DNA of 32,552 nucleotides from Myxococcales bacterium (GTDB taxonomy: Bacteria; Myxococcota_A; Polyangia; Haliangiales; Haliangiaceae), in NCBI GenBank assembly GCA_005779305.1, contig SXJR01000130.1, positions 1 to 32,552 on the forward strand, read 5' to 3'. Below, piece by piece: positions 15,347-23,933 of the stretch. The position numbers were made by a program, and so were the translations under genes. Within the stretch, counting starts at the first letter, position 1, and each line of letters starts with the position of its first letter. The notes beneath the pieces are model-generated. The model saw only the letters and a list, made by a program, of their open reading frames with translations. It did no database searches and was not told the origin of the DNA.

Positions 15347-16090
15347 GTGAGTGAGTCTAGAGCGCGGTTTCAGGTGGACAACATGGATGCGGTCGCGTGG
15401 CTACGAACGTTGCCGGGTGGGTCGATCGATCTGATGGTGACGGACCCGCCGTACGAGTCGCTCGAGAAGCATCGGGCGATCGGGACGACGACGAGGCTGA
15501 AGCAGAGCAAGGCGTCGAGCAATGCGTGGTTCTCGATCTTTCCCAACACGCGGTTTCCCGAGCTGTTTGCCGAGGCGTACCGGGTGCTCAAGAAGGATGC
15601 GCACTTCTACCTGTACTGCGATCCGGAGACGATGTTCGTCGCCAAGCCGCTGGCCGAGGAAGCCGGGTTCAAGTTCTGGAAGCCGCTGATCTGGGACAAG
15701 GTCCAGATCGGCATGGGCTATCACTATCGCGCTCGCTACGAGTGCATCCTCTTCTTCGAGAAGGGAAAGCGGAAGCTGAGCGATCTCGGCGTCGCCGACG
15801 TCATCACGGCCAAGCGGGTCCGCAACGGGTATCCCGCCGAGAAGCCGGTCGAGGTCAGCTCCGTGCTGATCCAGCAGAGCTCGGAACCCGGCGAGCTCGT
15901 CGTCGATCCGTTCATGGGCTCGGGCTCGGTCGGAGTGGCCGCAGTCGCCAGCGGGCGCCACTTCCGCGGCAACGATCTGTGCGCCGAGGCGGTGGAGATC
16001 ACACACAAGCGCCTGCTCGCCACGGGTGCGATCGCGGCGCCGCCGTCGCGCCCCGCGTCGGCCGCAGGACAGCTCGGACTCGCGATGTGA
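15347..16090 (+). CDS. DNA methyltransferase, beta class (probably N6-adenine)
   Basis: This 247-residue enzyme has the motif order of beta-class amino-methyltransferases: catalytic motif IV DPPY at residues 33-36 first, the presumed target-recognition region in the middle (about 40-160), then YPAEKP (162-167) and the S-adenosylmethionine motif I DPFMGSGS (187-194). DPPY favours N6-adenine over N4-cytosine, where SPPY is usual. The family uses SAM to methylate a specific duplex DNA site. GTG 15347, with AAGG nine bases upstream, gives a start just before the first beta-strand. TTG 15317 and GTG 15326 are in-frame alternatives. Its stop overlaps the next gene by four bases, and that gene is a probable nuclease, so the pair looks like a Type II restriction-modification unit. 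Confidence 0.9.
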   Translation: MSESRARFQVDNMDAVAWLRTLPGGSIDLMVTDPPYESLEKHRAIGTTTRLKQSKASSNAWFSIFPNTRFPELFAEAYRVLKKDAHFYLYCDPETMFVAKPLAEEAGFKFWKPLIWDKVQIGMGYHYRARYECILFFEKGKRKLSDLGVADVITAKRVRNGYPAEKPVEVSSVLIQQSSEPGELVVDPFMGSGSVGVAAVASGRHFRGNDLCAEAVEITHKRLLATGAIAAPPSRPASAAGQLGLAM

Positions 16091-16542
16091 AGGGCAACCA
16101 GTACCGCGATCTGATCGCCGGCTACCTCGACGCCTCGTACGGCGCGCTCGGCCTGGCCGTCTACACCGAGGTTTCGCTCGGCAAGACCATCATCGGCAAG
16201 GATCGCAAGATCGACGTCTTCATCGTGCGCTCGAGCGATCAGCGCGCCATCGCGCTCGAGTGCAAGTTCCAGGGCGAACAGGGCACGACCGACGAGAAGA
16301 TCCCGTACGCCCTCGACGATCTCGCCGCGCTGTGGATCCCCGGCTGCCTGGTCTACGCCGGCAACGGCTGGTCGACTGGCGTCCTGCACACGCTCGAGGC
16401 GTCGCGCGTCGCCGCGTACTGCCTCCCCGATGCCTCCACGCTCGCGCGCAGCAAGCACACCCGCGACCTCGACCACATCATCGCCGCCACCTTTGGCCTC
16501 TGGGAGTCGGTCATCCCCGCGAGCCGCCGCTTCCGCCGCTGA
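16087..16542 (+). CDS. PD-(D/E)XK nuclease, probable restriction endonuclease
   Basis: This 151-residue protein is coupled to the methyltransferase by a GTGA overlap. It carries the metal-dependent nuclease signature: Glu28 (TEVSLG), Asp43 (KIDVFI) and Glu58-Cys-Lys60 followed by Phe-Gln (ALECKFQ), spaced as in PD-(D/E)XK enzymes, with the QxxxY-like helix region after it. It is shorter than most Type II restriction enzymes (200-300 residues) but contains the full core. The likely role is cutting unmethylated DNA at the site protected by the neighbouring methylase. A repair- or phage-type nuclease of the same fold is the alternative. The family match is by motif only. It ends 8 bp from the convergent cytochrome gene. 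Confidence 0.82.
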   Translation: MKGNQYRDLIAGYLDASYGALGLAVYTEVSLGKTIIGKDRKIDVFIVRSSDQRAIALECKFQGEQGTTDEKIPYALDDLAALWIPGCLVYAGNGWSTGVLHTLEASRVAAYCLPDASTLARSKHTRDLDHIIAATFGLWESVIPASRRFRR

Positions 16543-16550
16543 TCACCGCG

Positions 16551-17636
16551 TCAGATCTTCTTCTCGACGTAGTGCGCCACCATGTACGCGTGGCAAAGCT
16601 CGATCTCGTCCTTGCTCAGCTCGGCCTCATTCTCGGTGATCATGCGCCGGATGAGCTCCGCCGACTCCTCGGGTGACATCGGGGGCGCTTCGTCGACGTC
16701 GGACAGCTCGTGGCACTGCGAGCAGGCGTCCTCGTAGGTCATCCTCGCCTTCTTCAGATCGATCACCGGCGCCATCGCCGGCGCCCCGCCCGCCGCCGCC
16801 GCCCCCGGCACCATCGCCGCCATCTCGGTCTCCATCTCCTTCATCGCCGCCGCCCGCGCCAGGTCCTCCTCCCGCCGCTGCCGCCGCGACTTCTGCAGGT
16901 CGGGCGTGATCGCCACCAGGTACGCCGTCACCCGCAGCAGCTCCTGTTCGCTGATGGCCGAGAACAAGGTCGGCTTCTCGCCCATCCGCTCGACCACGCT
17001 GTACCAGCCGGCCGGCGTCCGAGGTTGATCGAGGATGGTCTTGAGGTCGTGACACACCACGCACTTCTTGGTCAGCACGCCCCGCCCCGCCCGCAGCGAC
17101 GACGCCGTCGACAGCTCGTCCAGCTTCACGTCGTCCGGCATCCCCGCCGACGGCAACAACCGCGCTACCCGCTCCTGACTGGCCTCGCTGAACGCACTGC
17201 CGCCGGGCGCGTTGGCCGCAAGCGCCTCCTCATGGAGCGCGAACGGCATCGACAACCCGAGCAGGATGACTGTGCCCAGCATGATGGCCGTGCCCAGGAA
17301 CGGCATCCACTCCTCGAAGTGGCGAAAGAACCGCATGATCGAGATCTTCACCAGCAGCAGGAATCCGATCCCGAACCCCACGACCATGTGCACCACCGTC
17401 CGCGCCGGGAACTCGATCTGGTACTGCCACAGTCGCGGCACCATCTCGATCATCAGCAGCACGTACGTGATCGCGAACAGGTAGCCGAGCCCGCGGTGCA
17501 GGTACATCGCCCACCGCGGCGCCGCGCTGGTCCGGGTCGCCTTGTCGTAGGGGTACCCCCAGAGGTGGTACATGAGGAACATCGACCCGAACCCCAGGAC
17601 CACGAACGCGACGCCGAGCGTGCTGGTGCTGAACAT
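16551..17636 (-). CDS. Membrane-bound dihaem cytochrome c protein
   Basis: This 361-residue protein has four N-terminal membrane helices (about 5-25, 45-67, 80-100 and 111-133) and a periplasmic part with two c-type haem sites, CVVCH (192-196) and CSQCH (305-309). The two are separated by a charged, probably helical linker rich in Arg/Glu/Ala (about 250-290). His24, His47, His83 and His106 lie in or near the helices and could ligate a b-type haem, giving a quinol-to-cytochrome path, but no known cytochrome b family is clearly recognisable. It follows the multicopper oxidase gene on the same strand after 33 bp and is probably the last gene of the metal operon. It may supply or remove electrons for the oxidase or connect metal oxidation to respiration; that is inference. 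Confidence 0.82.
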   Translation of the reverse strand: MFSTSTLGVAFVVLGFGSMFLMYHLWGYPYDKATRTSAAPRWAMYLHRGLGYLFAITYVLLMIEMVPRLWQYQIEFPARTVVHMVVGFGIGFLLLVKISIMRFFRHFEEWMPFLGTAIMLGTVILLGLSMPFALHEEALAANAPGGSAFSEASQERVARLLPSAGMPDDVKLDELSTASSLRAGRGVLTKKCVVCHDLKTILDQPRTPAGWYSVVERMGEKPTLFSAISEQELLRVTAYLVAITPDLQKSRRQRREEDLARAAAMKEMETEMAAMVPGAAAAGGAPAMAPVIDLKKARMTYEDACSQCHELSDVDEAPPMSPEESAELIRRMITENEAELSKDEIELCHAYMVAHYVEKKI

Positions 17637-17669
17637 GCGGGCGAGTCTACGCCGCCGGGATCCACCCGG

Positions 17670-19034
17670 TTACGGCACGGCGATCCCGTCGCGCGCCAGC
17701 TCAGCCGCCGTCGCCTCCCCCGCCACCGTGCCGGGCGGGTGTACGTACCAGCCCGGGTCGCCGTCACCTGCGAGCCGCTCGCGCACCTTGAGCAGCGTGA
17801 ACATGCCGCCCATGTCGATCGGTCCGAACGGCCCCGGCGTCCCCACCATCGAGATGCTGTTCTTCGGCAGCGGCATCCCCATCGACGACATCTCGCCCAT
17901 GCCGGTCTGCCCCATCGTCATGTAGCCGGGTGCCAGCCGTCCGATCGCGTCGTCGACCCCGCGCACGTCAGCGCCGATCAGGTTGGGCGCGTCGTGGCCC
18001 ATCTGGTTCATGACGTGATGGGTCATGTGGCAGTGCAGCGGCCAGTCACCGGCTGCGTCGGCCACCAGCTCCACGACCCGCACGCTGCCCACCGGTACCA
18101 GCACCGTGGTCTCGGGCCACCGCGCCGATGGTGGCACCGTGCCGCCGTCGGTCTCGACCACCTGGAAGGCGAATCCGTGCAGGTGGATCGGGTGATGGTC
18201 CATCGGCCCCAGGTTGCCGATCCGCAACCGCACCAGGTCGCCGCGTTCGGCCACCAGCGGCGCCGTCGCCGGGTACGCCTTGCCGTTGAACGCTAGCTGG
18301 TTGAAGTCGTTCATCGCCAGCGGATCGGGGCGCCGCGCCCCGGGTTCGATCTTCCACTCGTGCAGCATGAGCGCGTAGTCACGCACGCGGCGGCCCGCCG
18401 GCGCCGGCACGGCCTTGCGCGGGTGCACGACGATCATCCCGGTCATGCCGAGCGCGATCTGCGTCATCTCGTCGAAGTGCGGGTGGTACATGAACGTGCC
18501 CGCGCGCTCGAACGCGATCTCGTACCGGTACGTCGCGCCGGCCGGGATCCCCGTCTGCGTGAGCCCGGCGACACCGTCCATGCCGTTGGGCAGGAACACC
18601 CCGTGCCAGTGGACGCTGGTCGCCTCGGGCAGCTTGTTGGTGACGTAGAAGCGCGCGCGATCGCCCTGCACCAGCTCGATCAGCGGCCCGGGCGTCGAGC
18701 CGTTGTAGCCCCAGGTCTCGATGGTGAGCCCGGGCGCGACCTCGTGGGTGATGGGCTCGGCGACCAGGTGGAACACCTTCACGCCGCCGACGACGCGATG
18801 CTCGAGCGTGCGGCCGTTGGGCATCACGACCGGGTTGTAGGAAGTGCGCCGCTCCACGGCAGGACGACCGGTTGCCGGCGGCGGTGGCGGTGGCGGCTGT
18901 GGCGGCGGTGGCGGCTGTGGCGGCGGTGGCGGCTGCGGCTGCGGCTGCGCCATCACGCTCCCTGCGGTCACCACCGCGGCGCCCACCGCCGCGCCCGTGG
19001 CCAGGGTCTTGGTCAGGAGCTCTCGCCGGTTCAT
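17670..19034 (-). CDS. Tat-exported multicopper oxidase
   Basis: This 454-residue enzyme has a twin-arginine signal (NRRELLTKTLATG) and a Pro/Gln-rich linker (residues 30-55, encoded by 18-bp GGTGGC-type repeats), then cupredoxin domains. All copper ligand blocks are present: HWH (142-144), HPH (184-186), HPIHLHG (281-287) and HCHMTHHVMNQM (334-345), giving one type 1 and a trinuclear type 2/3 centre. A Met-rich tail (about 371-396, with GMGEMSSMGM) resembles the copper-sensing segments of CueO/CopA-type oxidases. It should oxidise Cu(I), or another small substrate, in the periplasm with oxygen as acceptor. The ATG overlaps the TGA of the upstream TolC-like gene by one base. The neighbours support metal detoxification. 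Confidence 0.92.
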   Translation of the reverse strand: MNRRELLTKTLATGAAVGAAVVTAGSVMAQPQPQPPPPPQPPPPPQPPPPPPPATGRPAVERRTSYNPVVMPNGRTLEHRVVGGVKVFHLVAEPITHEVAPGLTIETWGYNGSTPGPLIELVQGDRARFYVTNKLPEATSVHWHGVFLPNGMDGVAGLTQTGIPAGATYRYEIAFERAGTFMYHPHFDEMTQIALGMTGMIVVHPRKAVPAPAGRRVRDYALMLHEWKIEPGARRPDPLAMNDFNQLAFNGKAYPATAPLVAERGDLVRLRIGNLGPMDHHPIHLHGFAFQVVETDGGTVPPSARWPETTVLVPVGSVRVVELVADAAGDWPLHCHMTHHVMNQMGHDAPNLIGADVRGVDDAIGRLAPGYMTMGQTGMGEMSSMGMPLPKNSISMVGTPGPFGPIDMGGMFTLLKVRERLAGDGDPGWYVHPPGTVAGEATAAELARDGIAVP

Positions 19035-20449
19035 CAGTGGCCTCCTCCGCCGGCGTCGCCCGGCGTCGAAATCGTATGTCCCGTCGCCGGCGCACCTCCG
19101 CCGGCGCCACCCGCCACCGCACCGCCGCGACGCAGCGTATCGACAGCGATCATCGCCGAGGCGAACCGCCGTCGCGCGTCCCCCAGCTCCAGCTCGGCCC
19201 GCGCCAGCTCGCGGCGTGCCGCCAGGAGCTCGAGCGGGCCCGCGTTCATGGCGTTGTACTGCAGGACGGTCTCGTCCAGCACGCGCCGGCGCAGCGGCAA
19301 CAGCACGTCGCGCAGGTGACGAGCCTCGTCGTACGCCGACAGCGCGCGCATACGCGCCGCGCGCGCCCGCGCCCGCACCTCGATCGCGATCGCGCCGGTC
19401 CGCGCCATCACCTCGCGCTGCCTCGCGCGCGCCGCGGCAGCCTGTCCGCGCTCGCCGCCGAACAGCGGCAACCCGACCTGCACCGTCGGCCCCGGGTACC
19501 AGCCTCCTTCGTGGTGCTCGGCGACCACACCCGCGCTCAACTCCGGCATCCAGGCCTTCACGCCGGCCACGCGCGCGCGGTTGGCCGCGGCCAGCGCGTC
19601 GGCGCGCAGCGCCGCCAGCTCGAGCGAGGTCGCCACCGCCGTGCTCTCCAGATCATCGAGCGTCGGCGCCGCCGCCGGTAGCTCGGCCACGCCGTCGCCG
19701 ACCAGCCACCGGGTCTCTGCACCGCGGAGCCCGAGCACCGCGTTCAGCTCCTCGCGCGACACCTCGACCGCGGTCTCGGCGCGGGCCAGCATCAGCCTCG
19801 CCTCCTCGCGCACCGCCTGCTCGCGGGCCAGCGCCAGGTCGGTGGTGCCGCCCGCGGTGTGGATACGCTCGATCAGATCGGCCCCGGCCGCCGCGGCGTC
19901 GAACTGCGTGCGCGCGGTCGCCGCAGCGTCGGTCGCTGCCGCCACGTTCACGTAGGCCTCGTCGGCAGCGCCGACGATGGCCACGATCTCACCCGCGGCG
20001 CGGGCCTGGGCGGCGCTGAGGTGGGCGTCGCCGGCGCGCCGCCGTGGCGCGAGCAGCATCAGATCCAGCACGTCGTGCACCACCTCGACATCGCCGCCGA
20101 CAAGTCCACCGCCGTCGTTCAGGTACAGCGCCGCCCCGATCTCGGTGCGGCCCAGCGCGCGCATCGCCGCCGCATCGCCGGCCGCGACCCCGAGCGAGGC
20201 GAGAGCCGCCTCCACCCGCGGGCTCGACAGCGCCAGAGCGCGGACCGAAGCGCGGGTGAGCGGCTGCGCCAGCGCTGCCGTCGCCGCCGCTCGATCACCG
20301 GGCTCGTCGCTCATCCGGGTGCGCAAGGTCGACCGCACCGGCGACTCGACCTCACGCACCGACGGCACGCAGGCCGCCAGCGACAACGACGCCGCGACCA
20401 TGAACGGCGCTGCGCCGAACCATCGCACCCGCATCGATCTCTCATTCAT
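19034..20449 (-). CDS. TolC-like outer membrane efflux lipoprotein
   Basis: This 471-residue protein has a lipobox at Cys27 (SLAAC) and two long Ala/Arg-rich helical stretches of the outer-membrane efflux protein family. The repeat halves are recognisable: one with AYVNVAAATDAAATARTQF (about 165-185) and one with LPLRRRVLDETVLQYNAMNAGPLELLAARRELARAELELGDARRRF-type sequence near residues 385-430, preceded by VQVGLPLFGG. It resembles CzcC/CusC-type channels of metal pumps. It should form a trimeric outer-membrane exit duct. The C-terminal tail is Gly/His-containing (ends GGGGH). No RND pump or adaptor gene is in this operon, so the partner must be encoded elsewhere. The start overlaps the preceding small lipoprotein gene by 8 bp; an in-frame ATG at 20434 is the alternative. 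Confidence 0.87.
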   Translation of the reverse strand: MNERSMRVRWFGAAPFMVAASLSLAACVPSVREVESPVRSTLRTRMSDEPGDRAAATAALAQPLTRASVRALALSSPRVEAALASLGVAAGDAAAMRALGRTEIGAALYLNDGGGLVGGDVEVVHDVLDLMLLAPRRRAGDAHLSAAQARAAGEIVAIVGAADEAYVNVAAATDAAATARTQFDAAAAGADLIERIHTAGGTTDLALAREQAVREEARLMLARAETAVEVSREELNAVLGLRGAETRWLVGDGVAELPAAAPTLDDLESTAVATSLELAALRADALAAANRARVAGVKAWMPELSAGVVAEHHEGGWYPGPTVQVGLPLFGGERGQAAAARARQREVMARTGAIAIEVRARARAARMRALSAYDEARHLRDVLLPLRRRVLDETVLQYNAMNAGPLELLAARRELARAELELGDARRRFASAMIAVDTLRRGGAVAGGAGGGAPATGHTISTPGDAGGGGH

Positions 20450-20672
20450 GGCGATGCTCCGGCGGATGCTCCGCCTCGGGCTCCGGCGGAGACTCTCCGG
20501 CCGGCGGCCGCGCGCCGCGAAGGATCGCCGGCGGCCCGGCGAGCCTGCCACTCGACGCGGCCGGATCAGCGGGGTGCTGGGCCGGCAACGACGGCGCTCG
20601 CGCTGCGCACGCCACCACGCTCACGACCAGCACCATCCCGCCCGCCACTGCGGGAAATCGCGCGGGTGTCAT
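20442..20672 (-). CDS. Small lipoprotein with acidic/His-rich tail
   Basis: This 76-residue protein has a signal sequence and lipobox V-V-A-C (about Cys22), a Pro/Ala-rich middle and a tail EHPPEHRHE that could bind metal. I do not recognise the family. The ATG at 20672 overlaps the stop of the upstream gene (TGATG), and its own stop overlaps the start of the TolC-like gene, so it is firmly embedded in the operon. It could be a periplasmic metal chaperone or an assembly factor for the channel; this is inference from position. Confidence 0.7.
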   Translation of the reverse strand: MTPARFPAVAGGMVLVVSVVACAARAPSLPAQHPADPAASSGRLAGPPAILRGARPPAGESPPEPEAEHPPEHRHE

Positions 20673-21217
20673 CAGCCACACGTGCCGGCCGAGAGATGCG
20701 CGGCATGCGCGCGCAGCTCCTCTTGCAGCGCGCCGATCGAATCCGGGAACGTCACGATCTCGAACCGCACGCCGCCGTCGATCTCGGTGACCGCGGCGCG
20801 GGAGTGCGCGTTGATCGTCATCGGCATCTCGGTCGAGCCACTTCCACCCGCAGCGCCGGCCGCCGCGCCGTCGCCGCCGTCGCTGCCGCCGCCGCCGTGA
20901 TGATGGTGGTGATGATGACCACCACCACCGGCCTCGTCGCCGGTCGGCAGCGGTCCCATCTGCGCGTGATGCGCGTTGTGGCGGTCAGCCCACGCGGTCA
21001 CGCTGGCGCGCAGCGCGGCGACGTCACCGGTGGTGACGAAGACGAGCGCGCCGCCTGCGGCAGCGTCCTCGACGGTGACCGAGGTGCCGGCGACGTCCAT
21101 GGGGCAGGTCGGCGCACCCGAGGCCACGGTCGTCGGCGGGGTGGTGGTGACCTGCGACGTGGGCGAACCGCCACAGGCGGCCAGGAACAGGGCGAACGAG
21201 AGCAGTGCGAGTCGCAT
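20672..21217 (-). CDS. His-rich lipoprotein, probable periplasmic metal-binding protein
   Basis: This 181-residue lipoprotein (lipobox L-A-A-C, Cys15) has two conserved-looking halves separated by a Gly-rich loop with seven consecutive His (encoded at 20897-20917). Further potential ligands occur in CPMDVAGT, DRHNAHHAQMG and EMPMTINAHS. The N-terminal part (GTSVTVEDAAAGGALVFVTTGDVAALRASVTAWAD) and the C-terminal EIVTFPDSIGALQEELRAHAAHL could form a small alpha/beta domain. I do not recognise the family with certainty. Its place between a TonB receptor and a TolC-like protein suggests buffering of copper, zinc or nickel in the periplasm. The start ATG 21217 gives the signal peptide. Confidence 0.78.
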   Translation of the reverse strand: MRLALLSFALFLAACGGSPTSQVTTTPPTTVASGAPTCPMDVAGTSVTVEDAAAGGALVFVTTGDVAALRASVTAWADRHNAHHAQMGPLPTGDEAGGGGHHHHHHHGGGGSDGGDGAAAGAAGGSGSTEMPMTINAHSRAAVTEIDGGVRFEIVTFPDSIGALQEELRAHAAHLSAGTCG

Positions 21218-21314
21218 AGGAACAGGGACTCCAGGCGTGAAAGGGTATGGGCGCGGGTGCGCTGGGTGTACCTCGGGTGACGGGTGGCGCGCACGGCCTG
21301 GTGCGCCGTCTCGA

Positions 21315-21719
21315 TCACAAGCGAAGTGATCGGAGCCGCAACCAAAGAGGCGGCCCGACGCTGCGGGCCTCGACCACCATCGACCCAGAAGCCACGATCG
21401 GCGGCTGCGCCGAGGTCCGCGCCTGCGCGCTCGACGGCACACCCAGCACCGGCGGCGACGCCGCCACCGCCGGAGCTGCCGACCCGACCCGCGCATGCCG
21501 CGACTCCTCCACCGCACAGCAGTCGCCCGGCGTGAACGAGGCCGCCGGCACCTCGTCCTCCTCGCAACACTTGCACGCCTCGTGCGCGGCGAAGCGCGCC
21601 TCGCCGCACACCGCCGCCCGCGCCCAGCCGACCTGCGCCATCAACACCACCAGCGCGAGCGCAAGCACCGAGGTGCGCGCGATCCAGCGGAGGTGGCGAC
21701 CGACCATCGCCTCCACCAT
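21315..21719 (-). CDS. Small Cys-rich exported protein
   Basis: This 134-residue protein has an N-terminal hydrophobic segment (about residues 12-35) and then a compact Cys cluster: C at about 38, CKCCEEDE near 49-56 and DCC near 67-69, six Cys in about 30 residues. The rest is Ala/Ser/Pro-rich and ends RLRSLRL. The cluster could bind Cu(I) or Zn(II). I know no named family. The start is ATG 21719, with ATG 21707 as an in-frame alternative. It lies 47 bp downstream of the TonB receptor gene on the same strand and is probably co-transcribed with it. The longer open frame upstream is the shadow of the receptor gene. Confidence 0.65.
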   Translation of the reverse strand: MVEAMVGRHLRWIARTSVLALALVVLMAQVGWARAAVCGEARFAAHEACKCCEEDEVPAASFTPGDCCAVEESRHARVGSAAPAVAASPPVLGVPSSAQARTSAQPPIVASGSMVVEARSVGPPLWLRLRSLRL

Positions 21720-21766
21720 GCGAGATCCACCGCGTCCGGTCAAGCCCGGCCCGACCGAGCGCGGAC

Positions 21767-23887
21767 TCAGAGCGTCATGCCGACCGTGATCAGCGCGGTC
21801 AGCGGAACACCGGGGGTGAAGTGGACGTCCTCGCGCACAGCGGCGGACGGCGACACACGGGACTCCTCGGCGAACTGGGCCTCCCGCCAGTCGGCGTCGA
21901 ACAGGTTGTCGACGGTCAGGCCGATCGTGCTGCGGCCGACGCGGTGCTCGGCGACGATGTCGAAGATGAGGTAGCCGTCCGCGGTCAGACTGCCGTCGTC
22001 GTTGGCGGGGCGGCTGCCGATGCCGCGCGTGCGCAACGCGACGAAGCTGGAACCCCGCCGCGCCGTCACGCCACCACCACCCATGAGGCGCGGGGCCAGG
22101 GCCAGCGCACCCCCGTTGCCCTGGTTGGCCACGAAGGTGGAGCGCGCGACCGCCAGGTTGGCGTCGAGCCACAGCCACGAGCTGGCCTGCCACGCCCAGT
22201 CGAGGTCGAGGCCGTAGCGGCGCGTGGGATCCGAGGGCACGGTGCCGCCGCTGTCGCCGCTCCAGAGCTGTTCGGACGCCAGATGCAGGTACCACAGCGC
22301 CACGCTGGCCTTCAGCCGGTCGTTCACGTCGAGGCGGGCACCGCTCTCGGCGCCGATGGCCCGGACCAGCGCGCCCTCGCCATCGCTCGCCACCGCGGCG
22401 CGGGCGTCGTTGGAGTGGAAGCCGAACCCGCTGTTGACGAACACGTCGAGGTCGTCGCTGGCCCGCACGATCGCCGACAGTTTGGGGCTGATGATGGCGT
22501 GTTGCGCGGTGCCCGAGGTGGTGTCCATCGTCCCGGCGGTCTCCGGATCGAGGTCGGTCACCGTCCAGAAGTACTGATCGGCGCGCACTCCGCCGAGCAG
22601 ACGCAGGCGCGAGCCGATCGACACGTCCTCCTCGACGTACGCGGCGAGGTCGACGACGCGGTTCTTCGAGCGATTGCAGGGATTGCCCACGTCGAAGCAG
22701 TCGTCGAGGCGCCGGCGCATCGTGCTGTGCCACAGGTCGGCGGTGGTGTCGTCGGCGCGCACCTGCAGGCCGGCGTGAAACAAGCCCGGGGCCACGGCCC
22801 GGTGGACCTTTCGATACGTCGCGCTGGCGCCGCCGAAGTAGCGATCGTCGTTCTGCTCGATCTGATCGCCGTTGACGGGGTCACGGGCGTAGAGCGTGAA
22901 GTCGGAGAACAGCTGGAGACGGTTGCGCACCAGGTACGCGTCGATCGCCCAGGCGCCGTCGACGGGGCTGCCATGCTCCCAGCCGCCGGCGAGGCTCCAT
23001 CGAGTCGCGTCCCCGCCCTCACTGGGATCGAGGGAACCGAAGCGATCGAGCCGGCCGGCGGCGACCTCGGCCGCCGGCACCTGTCCGGACTGGTTCCAGC
23101 TCGCGGTGTAGAGCGTGACGGCGGCGTGGACCTGGCCGCGGCCGATCGGACGACGCCAGCGGCCCAGGGCGGTGGCACGCTGGAAGTCCTGTGGATCGAT
23201 CACCGGCCCGTCGGTGGTCGAGATCTCGGCGGCGAGCAGCGCCGAGCCCTCGCGCAGGTGCGGGCTACCCATGCCGACCAGCCGCGCGGTCGGCCGCCGC
23301 ATCGACACCGGGCCGGCGAGCTCGGTCCCGCCGGTCAGCCACAGACCGGACTCGGGCGCGGTCTCGAACGTGGACAGCTCGATCGCTCCGGCGGTGTAGA
23401 AGTCGCCGAACCGCGCCGCGTAGGGGCCCTTGTGGACGTCGAGGCTGGCGATGGTCTCGGGGATGAGCCAGTGCGCGTCGGCGTAGCCCTGGCCGTGACC
23501 GTGACTGGTGAGGTTGACCGGGATCCCGTCGACGAACACGGCGACGTCGGTGCCGTGATCGGCGTCGAAGCCGCGCAGGAAGTACTGATCCGACTTTCCG
23601 CCGCCGGCATGCTGGGCGACGACGAGGCCCGGGGTCTGTCGCAACACGTCGGAAGGGTGGTGGTGAGGCCGCTCGCGCAGCTGGCGCGCACCGAAGTGGA
23701 CCGACGACGCAGCCTCCGCGGGAGCACTGCCCTCGAGCTCGATCACCTCGTCGAGCTCGGGTTCGAGCTCGGGTTCGGGTTCGGCTTCGGATTCGGCTTC
23801 GGACTCGGAATCGGGGTCGGCCAGGGCGAACGCCGGGGCCGCGAACAAGAGCGCGCTGATGGCCAGCGCGCACGTCGTCGGACACAT
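21767..23887 (-). CDS. TonB-dependent receptor, probable metal transporter
   Basis: This 706-residue outer-membrane receptor has a signal peptide ending near ALA|D (residue 24) and an acidic Ser/Glu/Pro-rich linker (25-52). The plug domain (about 62-165) has HHHPSDVLRQTPGLV, QYFLRGFDADHGTDVAVFVDGIPVN and GPYAARFGDFYTAGAIEL, and a beta-barrel runs to the C-terminus. The plug and barrel order is standard and the length is normal. His-rich patches in the plug (HHH and SHGHGQG) and the neighbouring metal proteins suggest uptake of a metal or metal-chelate rather than a siderophore of iron, but the substrate cannot be read from sequence. The start ATG 23887 is chosen for the signal peptide; the open frame continues upstream without support. 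It lies 46 bp downstream of the His-rich membrane protein gene. Confidence 0.92.
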   Translation of the reverse strand: MCPTTCALAISALLFAAPAFALADPDSESEAESEAEPEPELEPELDEVIELEGSAPAEAASSVHFGARQLRERPHHHPSDVLRQTPGLVVAQHAGGGKSDQYFLRGFDADHGTDVAVFVDGIPVNLTSHGHGQGYADAHWLIPETIASLDVHKGPYAARFGDFYTAGAIELSTFETAPESGLWLTGGTELAGPVSMRRPTARLVGMGSPHLREGSALLAAEISTTDGPVIDPQDFQRATALGRWRRPIGRGQVHAAVTLYTASWNQSGQVPAAEVAAGRLDRFGSLDPSEGGDATRWSLAGGWEHGSPVDGAWAIDAYLVRNRLQLFSDFTLYARDPVNGDQIEQNDDRYFGGASATYRKVHRAVAPGLFHAGLQVRADDTTADLWHSTMRRRLDDCFDVGNPCNRSKNRVVDLAAYVEEDVSIGSRLRLLGGVRADQYFWTVTDLDPETAGTMDTTSGTAQHAIISPKLSAIVRASDDLDVFVNSGFGFHSNDARAAVASDGEGALVRAIGAESGARLDVNDRLKASVALWYLHLASEQLWSGDSGGTVPSDPTRRYGLDLDWAWQASSWLWLDANLAVARSTFVANQGNGGALALAPRLMGGGGVTARRGSSFVALRTRGIGSRPANDDGSLTADGYLIFDIVAEHRVGRSTIGLTVDNLFDADWREAQFAEESRVSPSAAVREDVHFTPGVPLTALITVGMTL
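23753..23820 (-). repeat. Hexanucleotide microsatellite in the receptor linker
   Basis: About eleven imperfect 6-bp units of the form NNTCGG/NNCTCGG (plus strand) encode the run of SE/AE/PE/LE dipeptides after the receptor signal peptide. Because the unit is a multiple of three, gain or loss of units would only change linker length. Confidence 0.8.
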
Positions 23888-23933
23888 GAGTGCCTCCGGA
23901 AGTGCGGATGAAGCGTCAGGGTGGAGGAGACCC

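Noticed and set aside
15347-16090. Dam-like methylation of GATC inside the REP cores as a link between the methylase and repeats
   Set aside because: Array 2 copies have AATCGG instead of GATCGG, so the site is not conserved, and the methylase specificity cannot be read from sequence.
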